From: Phellopilus nigrolimitatus
Lineage: Eukaryota > Basidiomycota > Agaricomycetes > Hymenochaetales > Hymenochaetaceae
Direction: 5' to 3'
DNA length: 64,000 nucleotides
NCBI GenBank assembly: GCA_021029095.1
Contig: JAJOHG010000001.1
Coordinates: forward strand, 2,480,001-2,544,000
Shown here: positions 24,001 to 35,038 of the stretch, one piece after another
How the letters are laid out: each line of letters opens with the position of its first letter
How positions within the stretch are numbered: the stretch's first letter is position 1
The notes under the pieces: model-generated
What the model was told of the DNA's origin: nothing
The model's input: only the letters and a program-made list of their open reading frames with translations
Databases searched by the model: none
Position numbers and translations under genes: made by a program

Positions 24001-26699
24001 TTTGGAATGACGCCAGTCTCATTGACAAACCTAGAGCTCAAAAACTTCTTGGATTCCGAAGAATATCGGAAGAGGAATTCTCCGTTTCAGTTGGGTCCCT
24101 GTTACACTTTTATGCGATGGAACACCATCATATCATACACCGTGCTGTTGAGAATACCCTGGTACTTTACCAGTACGATCTCCTACAGCTGATCAAGTCA
24201 TCTATTGCGGATCACTTACATAACGTCGTTCGGACGCATCACTACCTCTGCCGTGCAGTAAAAGAAAAACTGTTCGGCACACCATGTCTGACGTATGCGA
24301 CACAAGGCAGTGTCATAGAAGCGATTGTTATTACGAGCATGTGGATCCGAAGGAAGCCGACCAAAGCTGGTATAATCTACGAGTTCAGGTTCATGTTATA
24401 CAAATACTCTATCAACAAACCGCCGATTTTGCCATCGTTGGAGGTGAACGGCATGAAATGCGAAGGCAAGTCGCAAGAGTTCATCTTTGTTTCATTGGCC
24501 ACTGAAGCTCTAGTTCTTAGGGAATGGTTGTCCAGTTTGTTTCGAATTTTCAATCCACCCATCATCTCCTTTGGAAGCGTGGAGAACGTCTCGCCTGAGA
24601 ATTTCCCGGAGCTTGAGGAAGGCATGAGTGCGATCGCAAATTGGATCCAGGCTCGCTCTTATGGAATTGATCCGAACAACCTCAAAGCCCGATGGTTTAT
24701 GGATGACATTGTCGAGGTCGCTACCCTTGCCTTTCGTCACGACAAGGAGAAGGCCCTCTCTTTCATTCACCGCGCAAGATTCTATACGATGGAGAATACC
24801 CTCCCGATACACAGCTCTACCTTGCGCTCATATCAAATTCAAAATTTGGTCAATTTTATTGATGCTCAAAATCCTGATTTCTTTGATTCCGGTGTGATGT
24901 TTGTTAAGTAAGTGTATATTTCATGTTCGGCATGAATGACTTCACATTTACACACTCGTAGACAGGTCATTGAGTCGAGGTTGAGCTTGAATGAGGGCTA
25001 TCTCTGCCGGATAATTGAACTTCTCAGTGCAACATTCATCATTATCTTCGTCCATGAAAAAAGGGAACTCCATAACTGCACTCTGCCCAAGTCCTGGATA
25101 ATGCATCTGCTACCAAATCTGAACTTTGACCATAGCTATGACTTGTCAAAAGTCTGGCTTTTGCCCAGGTTAATGAAAGACCTGATGGGACAACTTCTGA
25201 GCGTAATTGCCATGAATCCTGGTAACTATGCAATTCATACATGGATTCTGTTCGAAGCTCACAAGAAACTTAGTCCGTCGTCTCCCATTGGCGTTAAGCG
25301 CTCTGCGAATGTAAGAGTAATACATCACTTTCTTGGTTGTCAGTCCTAATTTGCATTGTTGCAGATGTCGCTCAACCTGTCTCGGTTAGTCGTGATTCCC
25401 TGACGGAGCACCAATATTAAATTGAAGAATTTCAAGTTGGCTACAATGTGCCAGATATCGGTTTGCAAGAAGAAATTCGCAAGATTTTCATTGACCTGCG
25501 CAAAATTCACAATTTCCCGCTACCATTCATGCTGAAGCCGTAAGAAATTCATGACACATATGGAATTTCGTGCTGACTCACGTATGCGACTAAGTTACAT
25601 GTTCAGTAAATCCTGGTCAGAACTTGCACGTACAGTGCGGAACTCCGTCCCAAAAACTAATCTTGACGAGATGGTTCATCTCGTGAAGGAAGGCTTCAAT
25701 ATGAAACATGTATAACAGTACCAGAGTCAACCGCGTCTCCTTCAAAAGCAGAGCCGATATCTTGTCCATTCTTTCCTTGAAACGCACAAGCTCTTTCAGG
25801 ATGTCGGCAGCAGCCGCAGTCTTCGTTCCAAGATCCGTCCCGGTGGTCCAGGAAGAGAGTCAGAAAGAAAAATTCGATGACTCCGAAACTTCATTCACTG
25901 CTGAAGATGACGAAGAGGACATGGCAGTAGAAGACGATGGGCAGATCAACCTCCTGGAGCGCCCGGTGGATATCGAAACTGGTGATACAGCGAACAATCA
26001 CATAGCTACAATAATTCTCCCGACGGAGGAAGAGAACCAAGCTGCCAGAGTGATCAGTAGAAGATTCAGGTCATTGCTGGACCAACGAATGGACCTGGAA
26101 GATCAGGGCACTCGGGGAAAGCGAGCGAAGAAATACAAGATCTGCGAGGCGAACCTTGCAACAATGCGCTACAGCAATGTCGATATGTCGGATGGCACGA
26201 ATTCGTGGCCCTCACGCCACCATCGGATTGTTTACCTCGGGTTGATTCCGCACTTACTCGTTTGTTTAGATCATTTACAAGATCGAATCGCGTCGGACAA
26301 GGAGAAAGCAAAGAAGCAGCTTTATTTTTCAAAGAAGACGGAGAACTCGCATGATAATTATGACGAAGTCAATCGGCGGATGACAGAGGCTACGTTCGTC
26401 TTCTCGAGGTCTTATGTTCCGAGCTGGACGCTGACCTGATCAATTTCAGGGTGAACCGGAAACGACTCGAGGGTCTCAAGCAAGACGCCGATCCCAAATC
26501 CGACTGGCACTGGCGGCGAACGTTCGAAGATTTACGCACGTTGATACTTGACGTGGAGGCATTCCTTGCACAACTTGATATCGTTGACGCCAAAGAGGAC
26601 ATCTGCATGGTTAAAAAGGCAATCATTCAGGAACGAAAGCCGAGGCTGAAGGAGAAGCCGACTCTGAATACTGAAGATCTAGAGATATGTATGATTTAG
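18075..26699 (+). pseudogene. Decayed UvrD-like superfamily-1 helicase with TPR-like tail (TRANK1-like giant protein)
   Basis: The gene is recognisable end to end but carries many frameshifts. Helicase motifs survive in order: P-loop (CYVLGRSGTGKTTT, about 20275-20370), Walker B-like YVDEAQDNLIIDA (about 21515), GLFWAGDTAQTIAVGS (about 21640), NYRSHGGIVN (about 21855), YESKGLEFDDV (about 22310) and FLYVAVTRARKNLWIID (about 22615). The C-terminal half is helical and TPR-like. A CCCH-like zinc motif lies near 24290, and LPTEEENQAARVISRRFR appears near the end. Lesions lie near 18155, 18200, 18350, 20654, 21232, 22952, 23040, 24310, 24490, 25708 and 26385. They are mostly single-base gains or losses, each shifting a conserved block into another frame. 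About 20 introns keep valid GT-AG borders, so this is in-place decay rather than a processed copy. Related intact giants occur in Agaricomycetes and, as TRANK1, in animals. Confidence 0.85.
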
Positions 26700-26752
26700 T
26701 ATGAGATTCTAGGCTATCTATTATACAGATCAAATGGCCGTCTTTGCGATAG

Positions 26753-29512
26753 TTATGGCAAAAAGGCCTGTGCCTGCAGTGTGTAGACGCTTGCGTATCC
26801 ACCACCTTTTTTCAGCAGAGAATCATGAGTGCCCATTTCCTCGACTACGGAATCCCTCATATATCTGGAACGGACGCATGAGCTGGGAGAAGGACTCTTG
26901 AAAGAGGTTCGAAGGACATACAAAATAACATCGGCATGTCGCGTTAAATTTCCAAAGCGATGGGATGAGAATAGCATTGTTTTATTGCCTCGCAGCGCCC
27001 GTAGGACGCTCAAATAGATCTAAGTTGCCGTCCAGTTAATGATGAGAGCCGTGCGTTAAAGATGAAGAAATGGCGCAAAGCTTCTTACCATGTTCAGCTT
27101 GGGGATCTAAGGAAGCACTTAAATTTCCAGATAAACGTTAATTGGCGGTCACTATTTGCGTTTTGAGAGAAATTTACCTCGGCTCGTCAAACAAAAGAAG
27201 GCCCACGTCGCTATTAGTGCCCAAAGATTTCATGAAGGTGCGAGAACTACATTGGAACGGTCAGACACTCTCCAGATGGAATGAAATGGATCCACTTACA
27301 CGGCGAGCCGCTGCATCTGGCCCCCACTCAACTGGCTTGACTCCGACGCGCCCATGTGTCCCATCCTCCGCACTCTACTGTGGTCAACCGCGCGGCCGAA
27401 CAGCGATGTCGTGCCCTCAGGTAGCGCAGAATAGTAGTCTGATACGGGCCTGTCGAGGTACGTGTCGAACCCGTCTGGTAGCTTGTTGACGAACTCGTAC
27501 GCGCCGCCTGCTTTCGCGGCTTCCTCTATCCTGTCTTCGTCATAATGTTCGCTGGGGTCGCCTAGCCCGATGTTATCTCTAATCTAGAACGACAATTCAG
27601 AGCAACGTATTTCAAGAAAAAAGGGACAATACAAACAGAAAGCGGAAAGTGTGTATAGTCTTGAAAGAGGACAGAGACTGCCTTCCTCAAATCGTCTAGC
27701 TTAAGAGATTTAATGTTTCGACCATCGATTAGAATGTCCCCTTCGGTAGGGTCATACAGACGCGAGATCAGCTTAAGGACAGTGCTTTTTCCACTACCAT
27801 TCGTGCCAACTATTACCTGTAAAGAGAGTCAGCATCGAAGCTTGGAACATTGATGAATATAACAGTACGCAAAGTTGTCCATGCTCAATTTTGAAAGAAA
27901 CATCCTTCAAAGCGTACTCGTCGCTACCAGGATACTTGAATGATACGTTCCTGATCATCGCATCAGGCGAAACTCAAGCGGAAAAAAAAATGAGGACGCT
28001 GACCTGAACTCGACAGAGATCCCGAGTTGAAGTTCTTGTTTATTTTCCGGGTAAGGCTCTGTGCCGTCTACCACCCGATTTCGTATGTTCTTGATCTCAT
28101 ACAACTTTCGGATAGAGTCAAGGTGCTCCGCGATGGACCCGAACTGATCAAAGAAAGAGAATATGGAATGCGAAAATGAGGAGACGGTCGACTGGATGAG
28201 ATTCAGAGAAGCGAGTGTAATCGGGATCGACGCAGGGTACTGAACTGCCCGAAGCGTAAAGACTATCTTTGACACCGAAGGTTAGCAACAAAGTGGACAA
28301 TCAGTGTGATGAGACGCACTTGTGGTATCTCTCGCAAGGGCTCTGACAGCAAAGAAATTGACGTCAAGCGATCGCGAAGCTGATGCTTCCGGCGAAGTTC
28401 GTGGAAGTCACCTCCATTGTCACCCACCCCTTCCTGAGCATCGTAGAACTCTTAAACGATTGGTCAAGTCAGTATCGGCACAGCGAGATGCATTTACACC
28501 ATACCAGATTTCAGTCTTTCAAAGATGTTGCCAGCAACTATTTCTTTGCGATGTGAAGATTCGACAACCATATGCTTTATGCCCTGAAGCTTCATATAAA
28601 TGTTGTCCCGGCATGTAGCCGCCCAAACTACGATAACATTCAGTGTTCATTACATATCTCAGAAAAGAAAAGAAAACTACCTCCTCGCGATCCATACTGC
28701 TGCAAACGCATCCATTGCAACAGCGGAGAAATAAAGCTGAGCAACGCGATGATGGTGCCGTCGCGTTGATCCTGCAACACCTTCAACAGCACGGACACTT
28801 GTGATACAAGCAGTAGTATCGTCGAGAACGTATTCGCGAGCATCTGCACGGTGTCCCAAGCGACAGACGTCCGCCCGCCGGCGGTGGATTCGAGTTGACG
28901 CCGCACGAACGGGTCTTCGAACGTCGGGACATCGAGTCGCGCGTATGCCTCAAAGATGTGGCCCGCGTAGTGTGCCCTTATCCGCTGATCGAGTACAGTC
29001 ATGATGCGACTCTTGATATGCTGTAATAGCCTCTTCATTATCGCGACGGCCATTCGTGCGGCAGCTACTCTCGTCAACAGCGTCTTGTCAACGGTCCTCG
29101 TTTCCACCGCGGCTTCAACCTATCCGACAATCAGCACCTCCCGAGTTAAGTGAAGTAGCAATATAGTCTTTACAAGCTTCAACATTTGACCAGAGTACCA
29201 TAAAGCCACGGCAGGCAGCAATGCCAGTATCGCAGTGACGGTAACATACGAGACAAGCGCGAGCCAGCAACTTTTCAGGCCGCTCAGGTCTTTCAGCATA
29301 CGCCAGACATACGGAATGCTCTGTTTGATGTCATTCAGCTGCTCCAGCTTCGCACCTCCTGGCACATTCTTGAGTTCGGGCGTGACCTCTTCATAAAGGT
29401 CCCAGACGCCGATCTTGCTGTGCTTGACGCGTCGCGTGTCGTCCGGGTCAAAGGTGCCCTTCGAGGAGGTCCATTGTCGTCGTTTTCGCATTGGATCACA
29501 GTCTCTGCTCAA
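26753..29512 (-). CDS. Half-size ABC transporter, frameshifted just before the H-loop (possible pseudogene)
   Basis: It has one membrane domain followed by one nucleotide-binding domain. Visible in the membrane domain are SCWLALVSYVTVTAILALL, KRLLQHIKSRIMTVLDQRIR, a long ELRRKHQLRDRL region and FTLRAVQYPASIPITLASL. The ATPase has Walker A VGTNGSGKST, Q-loop LFQDYTHF, signature LSGGQMQRLA, Walker B LLLFDEPS and D-loop SLD, in exons spanning about 27980-27090. After AEHDLFER (about 27010) one extra base near 27005 shifts the frame. The H-loop segment LFSSHRFGNLTRHADVIL and the tail lie in the next frame, so the natural product stops eleven codons early in the wrong frame. All other exon joins are clean. 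It is divergent from SDO1, and 26700-26752 separates it from the decayed helicase. The transported substrate is unknown. Confidence 0.8.
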
Positions 29513-29718
29513 GTGATAGTCTCAATGCAAGGAAACAAGAAAAACACGAGCGGTGAGTAAAGAGGCGTTATATCATGCAAGTCATGGCTAAATCGTGACA
29601 GGTAAAGACATACTCCGGATTGGCACGCGTCGATCTCTGCGGGTACCAAATGCATACGATGACTAATTCCGGCCATCGACTCTCAAATCCTAACTTGCAC
29701 ATCGACCACATCACCACA

Positions 29719-30874
29719 ATGCCTATCAACCAACCCTCGAATCAAATAAAGTCAGCTTTGCAGCCCTTTTTACTCATAAACAATTTCTTACAAGACTCCG
29801 AAGGTTGACCAACGTGTCCATCGTGCGCCTGAAGAAGGGCGGGAAGCGCTTCGAAGTGAGCCGCAGCGCATATATACATCTACTACGATCCCGTTGCGCG
29901 TGCTCATGGCGGCAGACAGGTCGCATGCTATAAGAATAAAGTGCAGGAATGGCGCAAGGGCGTGTAAGCATTGCTTTCTCGCTTCAACGCAATTTTGCAT
30001 GGTGAACTGAAATACGGATAAATGGTGTATTGGGTTGTGCAGCGAGACGAACCTCGATGACGTCCTCCAGATCAGCGCGGTGTTCGTGAACGTATCGAAA
30101 GGCGAGCAGGCAAAGGCGGGAGACCTCAAGAAGGCGTTCGGAAAGGCGAAGGAGGCCGAGATCATCGAGGAGGTGTGTGCGCCATTTTGACATTTCCCAC
30201 TTCCTTCAATCATTTTTCGCGCACTTACACGTATGTATGGACTTCCAGATTCTGAAGCACGGAGACCTGCAGGTTGGTGAGAAGGAGCGCGAGCACGAGC
30301 TGGGCAACCTGCGCAAGGACATCGCGAACCGCGTGACGGAGGGCGTCGTCGATCCCGCGACGCAGCGCCCGTACTCGCTCGGCATCGTCGAAAAGGCGAT
30401 GGCGGAGGTCGGCTTCAGCGTCGACCCTGCCAAAAACGCGAAGAGCCAGGTGCGCGTTGCTTGAGATTTTTTGCATTTTTAGCTCATTATAGAGGATTTG
30501 CAATGCACGCCGCAGGTGCTGGCGTGCATCAAGCTGCTGCAGCAGCACTCGAAGCTGCCGATCCAGCGGGCGCGCATGCGCGTGCGCGTGACTTTGCCTA
30601 CCGCTGATGTCGCGCGGCTAGAAGCGAATGTCCGCGAGGGCGCGGAGGTCGTCGAGGACAGCGAAACACGCGGGGAGATCTGGGAGGCCGTGCGTATATC
30701 CCCACTGCTCCATGAAATACAATATTTGACTGGTGGTTCCAGACACTCCAAATCGACCCAGGCCAGTTCCGCGCATACAAGGAGTTGCTGGACAAAGAGA
30801 AGGACGGCAGGCTCGACATCGTGGACCACACTGTGACGGCGACTGCCGCCGCCTCCTCATCTGCTACCGGCTGA
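29719..30874 (+). CDS. SDO1: Ribosome maturation protein Sdo1 (SBDS)
   Basis: SBDS works with the GTPase Efl1 to release Tif6/eIF6 from nascent 60S subunits in the cytoplasm. The N terminus reads MPINQPSNQIK-LTNVSIVRLKKGGKRFE, then VACYKNKVQEWRKGV and DDVLQISAVFVNVSKGEQAK, matching the SBDS N-terminal domain. The middle domain has ILKHGDLQVGEKEREHEL and DIANRVTEGVVDP. The C-terminal domain has KLLQQHSKLPIQRARMRVRV. It starts at 29719 in a CACAATG context, with six short introns and a stop at 30874. It is tail to tail with ALG1, from which it is now separated by a 4 kb insertion-type segment. Confidence 0.95.
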
Positions 30875-30900
30875 GAAGCACAGCGCCTGGATACACAAGG

Positions 30901-31047
30901 GTTTCAATGGTGGTCGCATCTTGTATTTTCCGGCCTTGTTTGTACGTGTAATGTAATGTAAGCTACAACTAAAGCATATGAGGATCAACTCAGTGCGCCA
31001 GCGCCGCCTGGTCGCGGTCCACGTCTGTCAGGACCAGCGGCTTGAGC
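30901..31047 (+). repeat. Direct repeat copy 1: duplicated 3' end of ALG1
   Basis: These 147 bp match 34891-35038 with eight substitutions and one indel. On the minus strand they encode the last residues of Alg1 ([18 protein letters not shown], then stop) plus about 90 bp of 3' flank. The copy stops abruptly at 31047, inside what is coding sequence in the intact gene. It therefore marks the left end of the inserted segment. Confidence 0.9.
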
Positions 31048-31258
31048 CCCAGTGAAAAGTCACTCTTGTGAGATCGGACTGTATCGTATGAAATCGTAGA
31101 GTCTTGTGGATTCGAATCAGATCGAGTGAACTCGGATGGTGGTCCGACGGCTGTGTTGCGAAATGGCCAAATAAAAATAAATTCGCCCAACAAACTGCAC
31201 ACTCGGCTTATGTAAATTGACGTCCCACAACTTGCGATATGTCAATCAGTCGCTCGAA

Positions 31259-31341
31259 CTTCGCTCCCCCCCTAATATGTGGGCACCCCACATAACATGA
31301 ATTTATATGTCGGGTGCCCACATATTAGGGGGGGAGCGAAG
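31259..31341. repeat. 83 bp foldback with perfect 30 bp arms
   Basis: Left arm 31259-31288 and right arm 31312-31341 are perfect reverse complements over 30 bases, around a 23-base AT-rich loop. The outer end reads CTTCGCTCCCCCC. It is far too stable and symmetric for chance. It could be a miniature foldback transposon (MITE) or the two inverted ends of a larger deleted element. No clear target-site duplication was seen. Confidence 0.85.
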
Positions 31342-31839
31342 CGTGTGTGAGCAAGGCTTATTCTGAGTTCTTTCATTTTAGTTTTCTATAACCATTGATA
31401 TATTTAATCTTTTCGATGTCATGTAATTGGAATTATTAAAAAGTACTAGTAATTTGCAACTTTTGTATGCTCCATTCTCACCTAAAGAGTCACACGGGCA
31501 CAGTCACGTGACGCGTTTCGGGGAGGCCGGTAAGTCCAATTTTTTCCTCACTAGACTTTATTTAATTTTGTAGTCAAAGTGTGGTTTTTCTTCTTTTTTC
31601 TAAAATCAGTCAAATGTAAAGGGAGGAAAAGGAGGAGAGGAAGGGAGGAAGAGAGCAAGCACTAAGGCACCAATTTGTGGGGCAACACACACGCAACATA
31701 TACATCTCCCCACCCCGTAAATGGGACTTCGCTCCCAATAATTCATGTTTACCGCACGTGTGTTGTGATTCGCCTTCTGAGTCTTTGTTCGGATGTTCCC
31801 CGTTCCATTTTCTCCTCTTCACCTCTTACCAAGTGTACT

Positions 31840-34326
31840 ATGGATAACCCGGACATTCTTTCTTCACTTACTGAAGTCGACGAGCGGACGCGTACGCAGC
31901 TCAGGAGCTCTTCAACTGGAATCCATCCGTTTTCGAGCTGGGAGTGCCACACGCTTCCAAATCAACTCAGGCTCGCGACCCCGCTTTTTATGACAAGCAC
32001 TTGGCAAAGCACCTCAGACTTTTGAACTCTGCGTGTCCCCATCTATTCCAAGCAGACTGCTTGAGTATGTCGACAAAGCTCTACTGGTTATCAAGGAAAA
32101 GGGCATCAGTTTCTATGCTCCGGGTGTCGAATCATTGTCGAATGCTCTCTTGGATGTTGAAACAACTGTCGCAATACAGGATGCGAAAAACAAGATGGAC
32201 CTCGTCAATTCATATAAAGTGACCACAGCGGCGTTCACCACCAAGGTGGCTTCGATGATTGCCCTGCACCCTGGTGCGACATCGCTATGGACGGGGATTT
32301 TGTCGTGGGACACCAACAGACTTGAGTCTTCTCGAGCCGTGGCTGATGGGTATCTCGCTGTCAAGGCCAAATTTAAGGGCGTTTCAGCTACTGATGCTTT
32401 GAACAACCCGACACATCCCCAGCTACCAGGATACGTTCGGAACATCTTTGAGTGTGTACTGGACAAAGATGCGATCATCCTCATCCTCGATCACATGCAG
32501 GCTATCGCCTTGTGGGAGTTCAAATTTTTGACGGTAGCACCCCTTCCTGTTGTGCGGGCAGTCCTTCACCTTGATAGATATAACATGACGCGTTTCCCAT
32601 GGATGACCTGTACCATCAAGAAAGGGTCATGCAAGACTCATAATCACAAGTGGATAGACGATCGCACTGGACCGGACAGCGATGAGTTAACAAGGGGACT
32701 GGATGATAGTGTTATCGACTCTATCTTCCTTCACCCGGGCACTCGAGATCTTGAAGCTCGCGGATCCAGGTTGGATGCCTTAGTCAAGTTGAAAAAAGCC
32801 ATCGAAACGGAGAACGAAGACGAAGAAGTCGATTCGTCTGATGAAGGAGTTCCATTGATAATCCCTCAAAAGAACACACGGAGTGGAAAGCGGAAACGAG
32901 ACGAAAAAGACTCAGACTCAGACGACGCTGATGAAAGGAGAAGAAAAGATTATGAGCTCAGAGACGAATACAAGGAAAGCGAGGAGGGTCGGGCGAAACA
33001 CTGGGTTCAGCAAGTGCGTTTCAGATTCAGCCCCATCTTTCGAGTGTTTTCATAATTACGCCAACAGATCTGGTGTGAAGCTGTCCGAGCAGACGTAACC
33101 GTTATCGTCCTCCACTCCGGAAATTACGAGATAATTGGTTTTCGCCATCGGAAGTCTCAAACTCTATATATTTCAGACATCATCGGTGGTCGAACCACCG
33201 ATGCAAGCTGAATACGGAAAGATTGAAGTAGGACTTTATATCGCCGCTTTTCAGGACGCGTCCAAGCGTGCCAAGGTGATGGACGAAGAGGGAAAAAACG
33301 AGTCAACTGAAGACGATGACGATGAAGGCGTTTATACTGATCGACCTCCGACGAGAAATCGTTTTGGTCGAGGGGGCCGTGGCAGTCGTGGGGGCCGTGG
33401 TACTTCGGGCGCTCAAGGCGCACGCGGTCATAGTAACGGGAACAAGGGAGGACTACGACCGCCTCCTAGAGACGCGGAAAAGGAAACTCAGGGAAGAAGG
33501 GTTAAGGGAGGAGAAATCGACAAGGTGTGAATAGGTTGCCTCTCCCTTTGACATTATTTCACACTCTTAAACATCGTAGGCTCTCCAGCTCACGGGTTCT
33601 CGAAACATTGCAGCTATGTTTTTGAGATACGGAATCTATGACTCCGTCTCGCCGGCATGTTTTTATCGGACACGCCCATCCCTGTATACTGGCGCAGTAG
33701 CCCAAAGTCCTCCGCCTTCACGAGGAAAATTGTCGTACAATGCCGACGAATACGTAACGTTTGCTCTGATATCCGAGTACGAGAGTTGTGCGACGGGTGT
33801 CGTTCACGCCGCCGTACTTGAAGTCCGCGCCCATGAGGGGCAATGCTTGACTCGCGATGCTATAGTAAAGCTGGCATTCAGTACAGACCAGCAGGAGCGA
33901 CTTCTGAACGAGTATCGAATCTACAGCCTTATGGCTGCCAAGAACGTAGAAGAGATTCCAGTTGTTCTGGGTTTGTACAAGGACATAGAGGGCGAGCCCT
34001 CTGCGCTCGTTATGACTCACGAAGGTACGTCTTTAGATGATCGAGGAGGGAGCGTTACGCCCGCAGAGCGGTGAGTGCGATCTACGCGATGACACGTACT
34101 TCAGTTCTGAATATTGTTTTCCGCTTCTAGCGTGGCTTTTATCCAGGCGTTGAAGGTCATACATGCGGCCGGTATTCTTCACAATGACATCCGCCGCAGG
34201 AACCTCCTTGTCAACGAAACAGGAGAGGTTGCCATCATCGACTTCGATCAAGGCACTCGCAATAACTCACCGACAAAGCAGGCTCAAGAACTGGCTGTAC
34301 TTGAGAATGTTCTGGCAGGATTGTAA
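31840..34326 (+). pseudogene. Frameshifted protein-kinase-like gene (basidiomycete lineage-specific type)
   Basis: The N-terminal part (MDNPDILSSLTEVDE and on) is an unknown helical region. An acidic/Lys-rich segment (about 32820-32960) and an RGG-type Gly/Arg stretch (GRGGRGSRGGRG, about 33370) follow. The C-terminal part resembles a protein-kinase-like fold: IHAAGILHNDIRRRNLLV (catalytic HxD and Asn) and GEVAIIDFDQ (metal-binding Asp, DFD in place of DFG). Frameshifts are needed near 31895, 32038 and 33190 to join conserved-looking stretches, so it is judged a pseudogene. A classical N-lobe (Gly-rich loop, VAIK lysine) is not obvious. FunK1-type kinases expanded in Agaricomycetes are the nearest idea. 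It lies wholly inside the inserted segment. Confidence 0.6.
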
Positions 34327-34890
34327 TTGTAACCTCTGGGGGGAGGGGGTTCTTTTTGAAATCAATCTTCAGTCTTCAGAACGAACAATCGTCAGGCAAG
34401 AGGAGAAGTTTATTCCTTTTTATTATGTAATATATACGTATGCAAGAGCATACAGTAACCCCTCAGCGCTTCAAGCTGACTAAGAAGCTCTTTCTCGCCC
34501 GCCGCAAAACGTCCACGTACCGACGCCCATCCCGAGGTCGAAGTCTAGTTTGCGTCCCTGGTGCTTATTCTTGTAGAAAGTCGCGTACTTCGAGGAATCG
34601 GTCCAAGTTGGCCGATTTCTTCACAGACTGGAGGACATGTACATACCTACAGCCGCATAGCCAATTGCCTGCCAAGCCTCATTGTTTGCAAAAATAATGG
34701 CAGTCGCGGGTCAGATCGAAATGAAATGAATTCACATCATTATTTGGACTTAGCTAGATTTCGATGTGCATAGGATGGATCTCTGCTCAATTGTGCTTCA
34801 ACAATCTGTGTACTAGCAAACCTTCTTGAGGGAAAAGCACGTATGTAAATGTTCAAGTCTTTACCAATATATAAGTAGTATAATAGATCA

Positions 34891-35038
34891 GTTTCAATGG
34901 TTGTCGCATCTTGGATTTTCTGGCCTTGTTTGTACGTGTAATGTAAGGTAAGCTACAACTAAAAGCATATGAGGATCAATTCAGTGCACCAGCGCCGCTT
35001 GGTCGCGGTCCACGTCCGTCAGGACCAGCGGCTTGAGC
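34891..35038 (+). repeat. Direct repeat copy 2: native 3' end of ALG1
   Basis: This is the in-place version of the repeat at 30901-31047, continuous with the full ALG1 coding sequence on its right. It encodes the Alg1 C terminus with a stop at 34981. Comparison of the two copies gives roughly 94% identity, indicating the duplication is not recent. Confidence 0.9.

Larger units (their letters stand above)
31048..34890. mobile_element. Inserted 3.84 kb segment between two ALG1 3' ends (unclassified)
   Basis: DNA lying exactly between two direct repeats of the ALG1 3' end. It holds an 83 bp perfect foldback (31259-31341), AT-rich and purine-rich non-coding sequence, and a frameshifted kinase-like gene (31840-34326). 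The short motif CTTCGCTCCC, the outer end of the foldback arm, recurs at 31728-31737. No transposase, reverse transcriptase or long terminal repeat was recognised. It could be a transposon relic, a segmental insertion, or the product of break repair that duplicated the ALG1 end. Calling it mobile is an inference from the flanking duplication. Confidence 0.5.

Noticed and set aside
18075..26699. Reading the helicase locus as an intact gene with unusual introns
   Set aside because: The frame changes lie inside conserved blocks with no GT-AG pair available (for example at 20654 and 22952), so splicing cannot explain them.
31259..31341. Foldback as a transcription terminator
   Set aside because: Fungal Pol II genes do not use intrinsic hairpin terminators, and no gene ends here.
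18075..34326. Sequencing error as the cause of all frameshifts
   Set aside because: Flanking housekeeping genes (SEC4, SDO1, ALG1, ARP5) show none over more than 8 kb of coding sequence. It remains possible for the single ABC transporter lesion.
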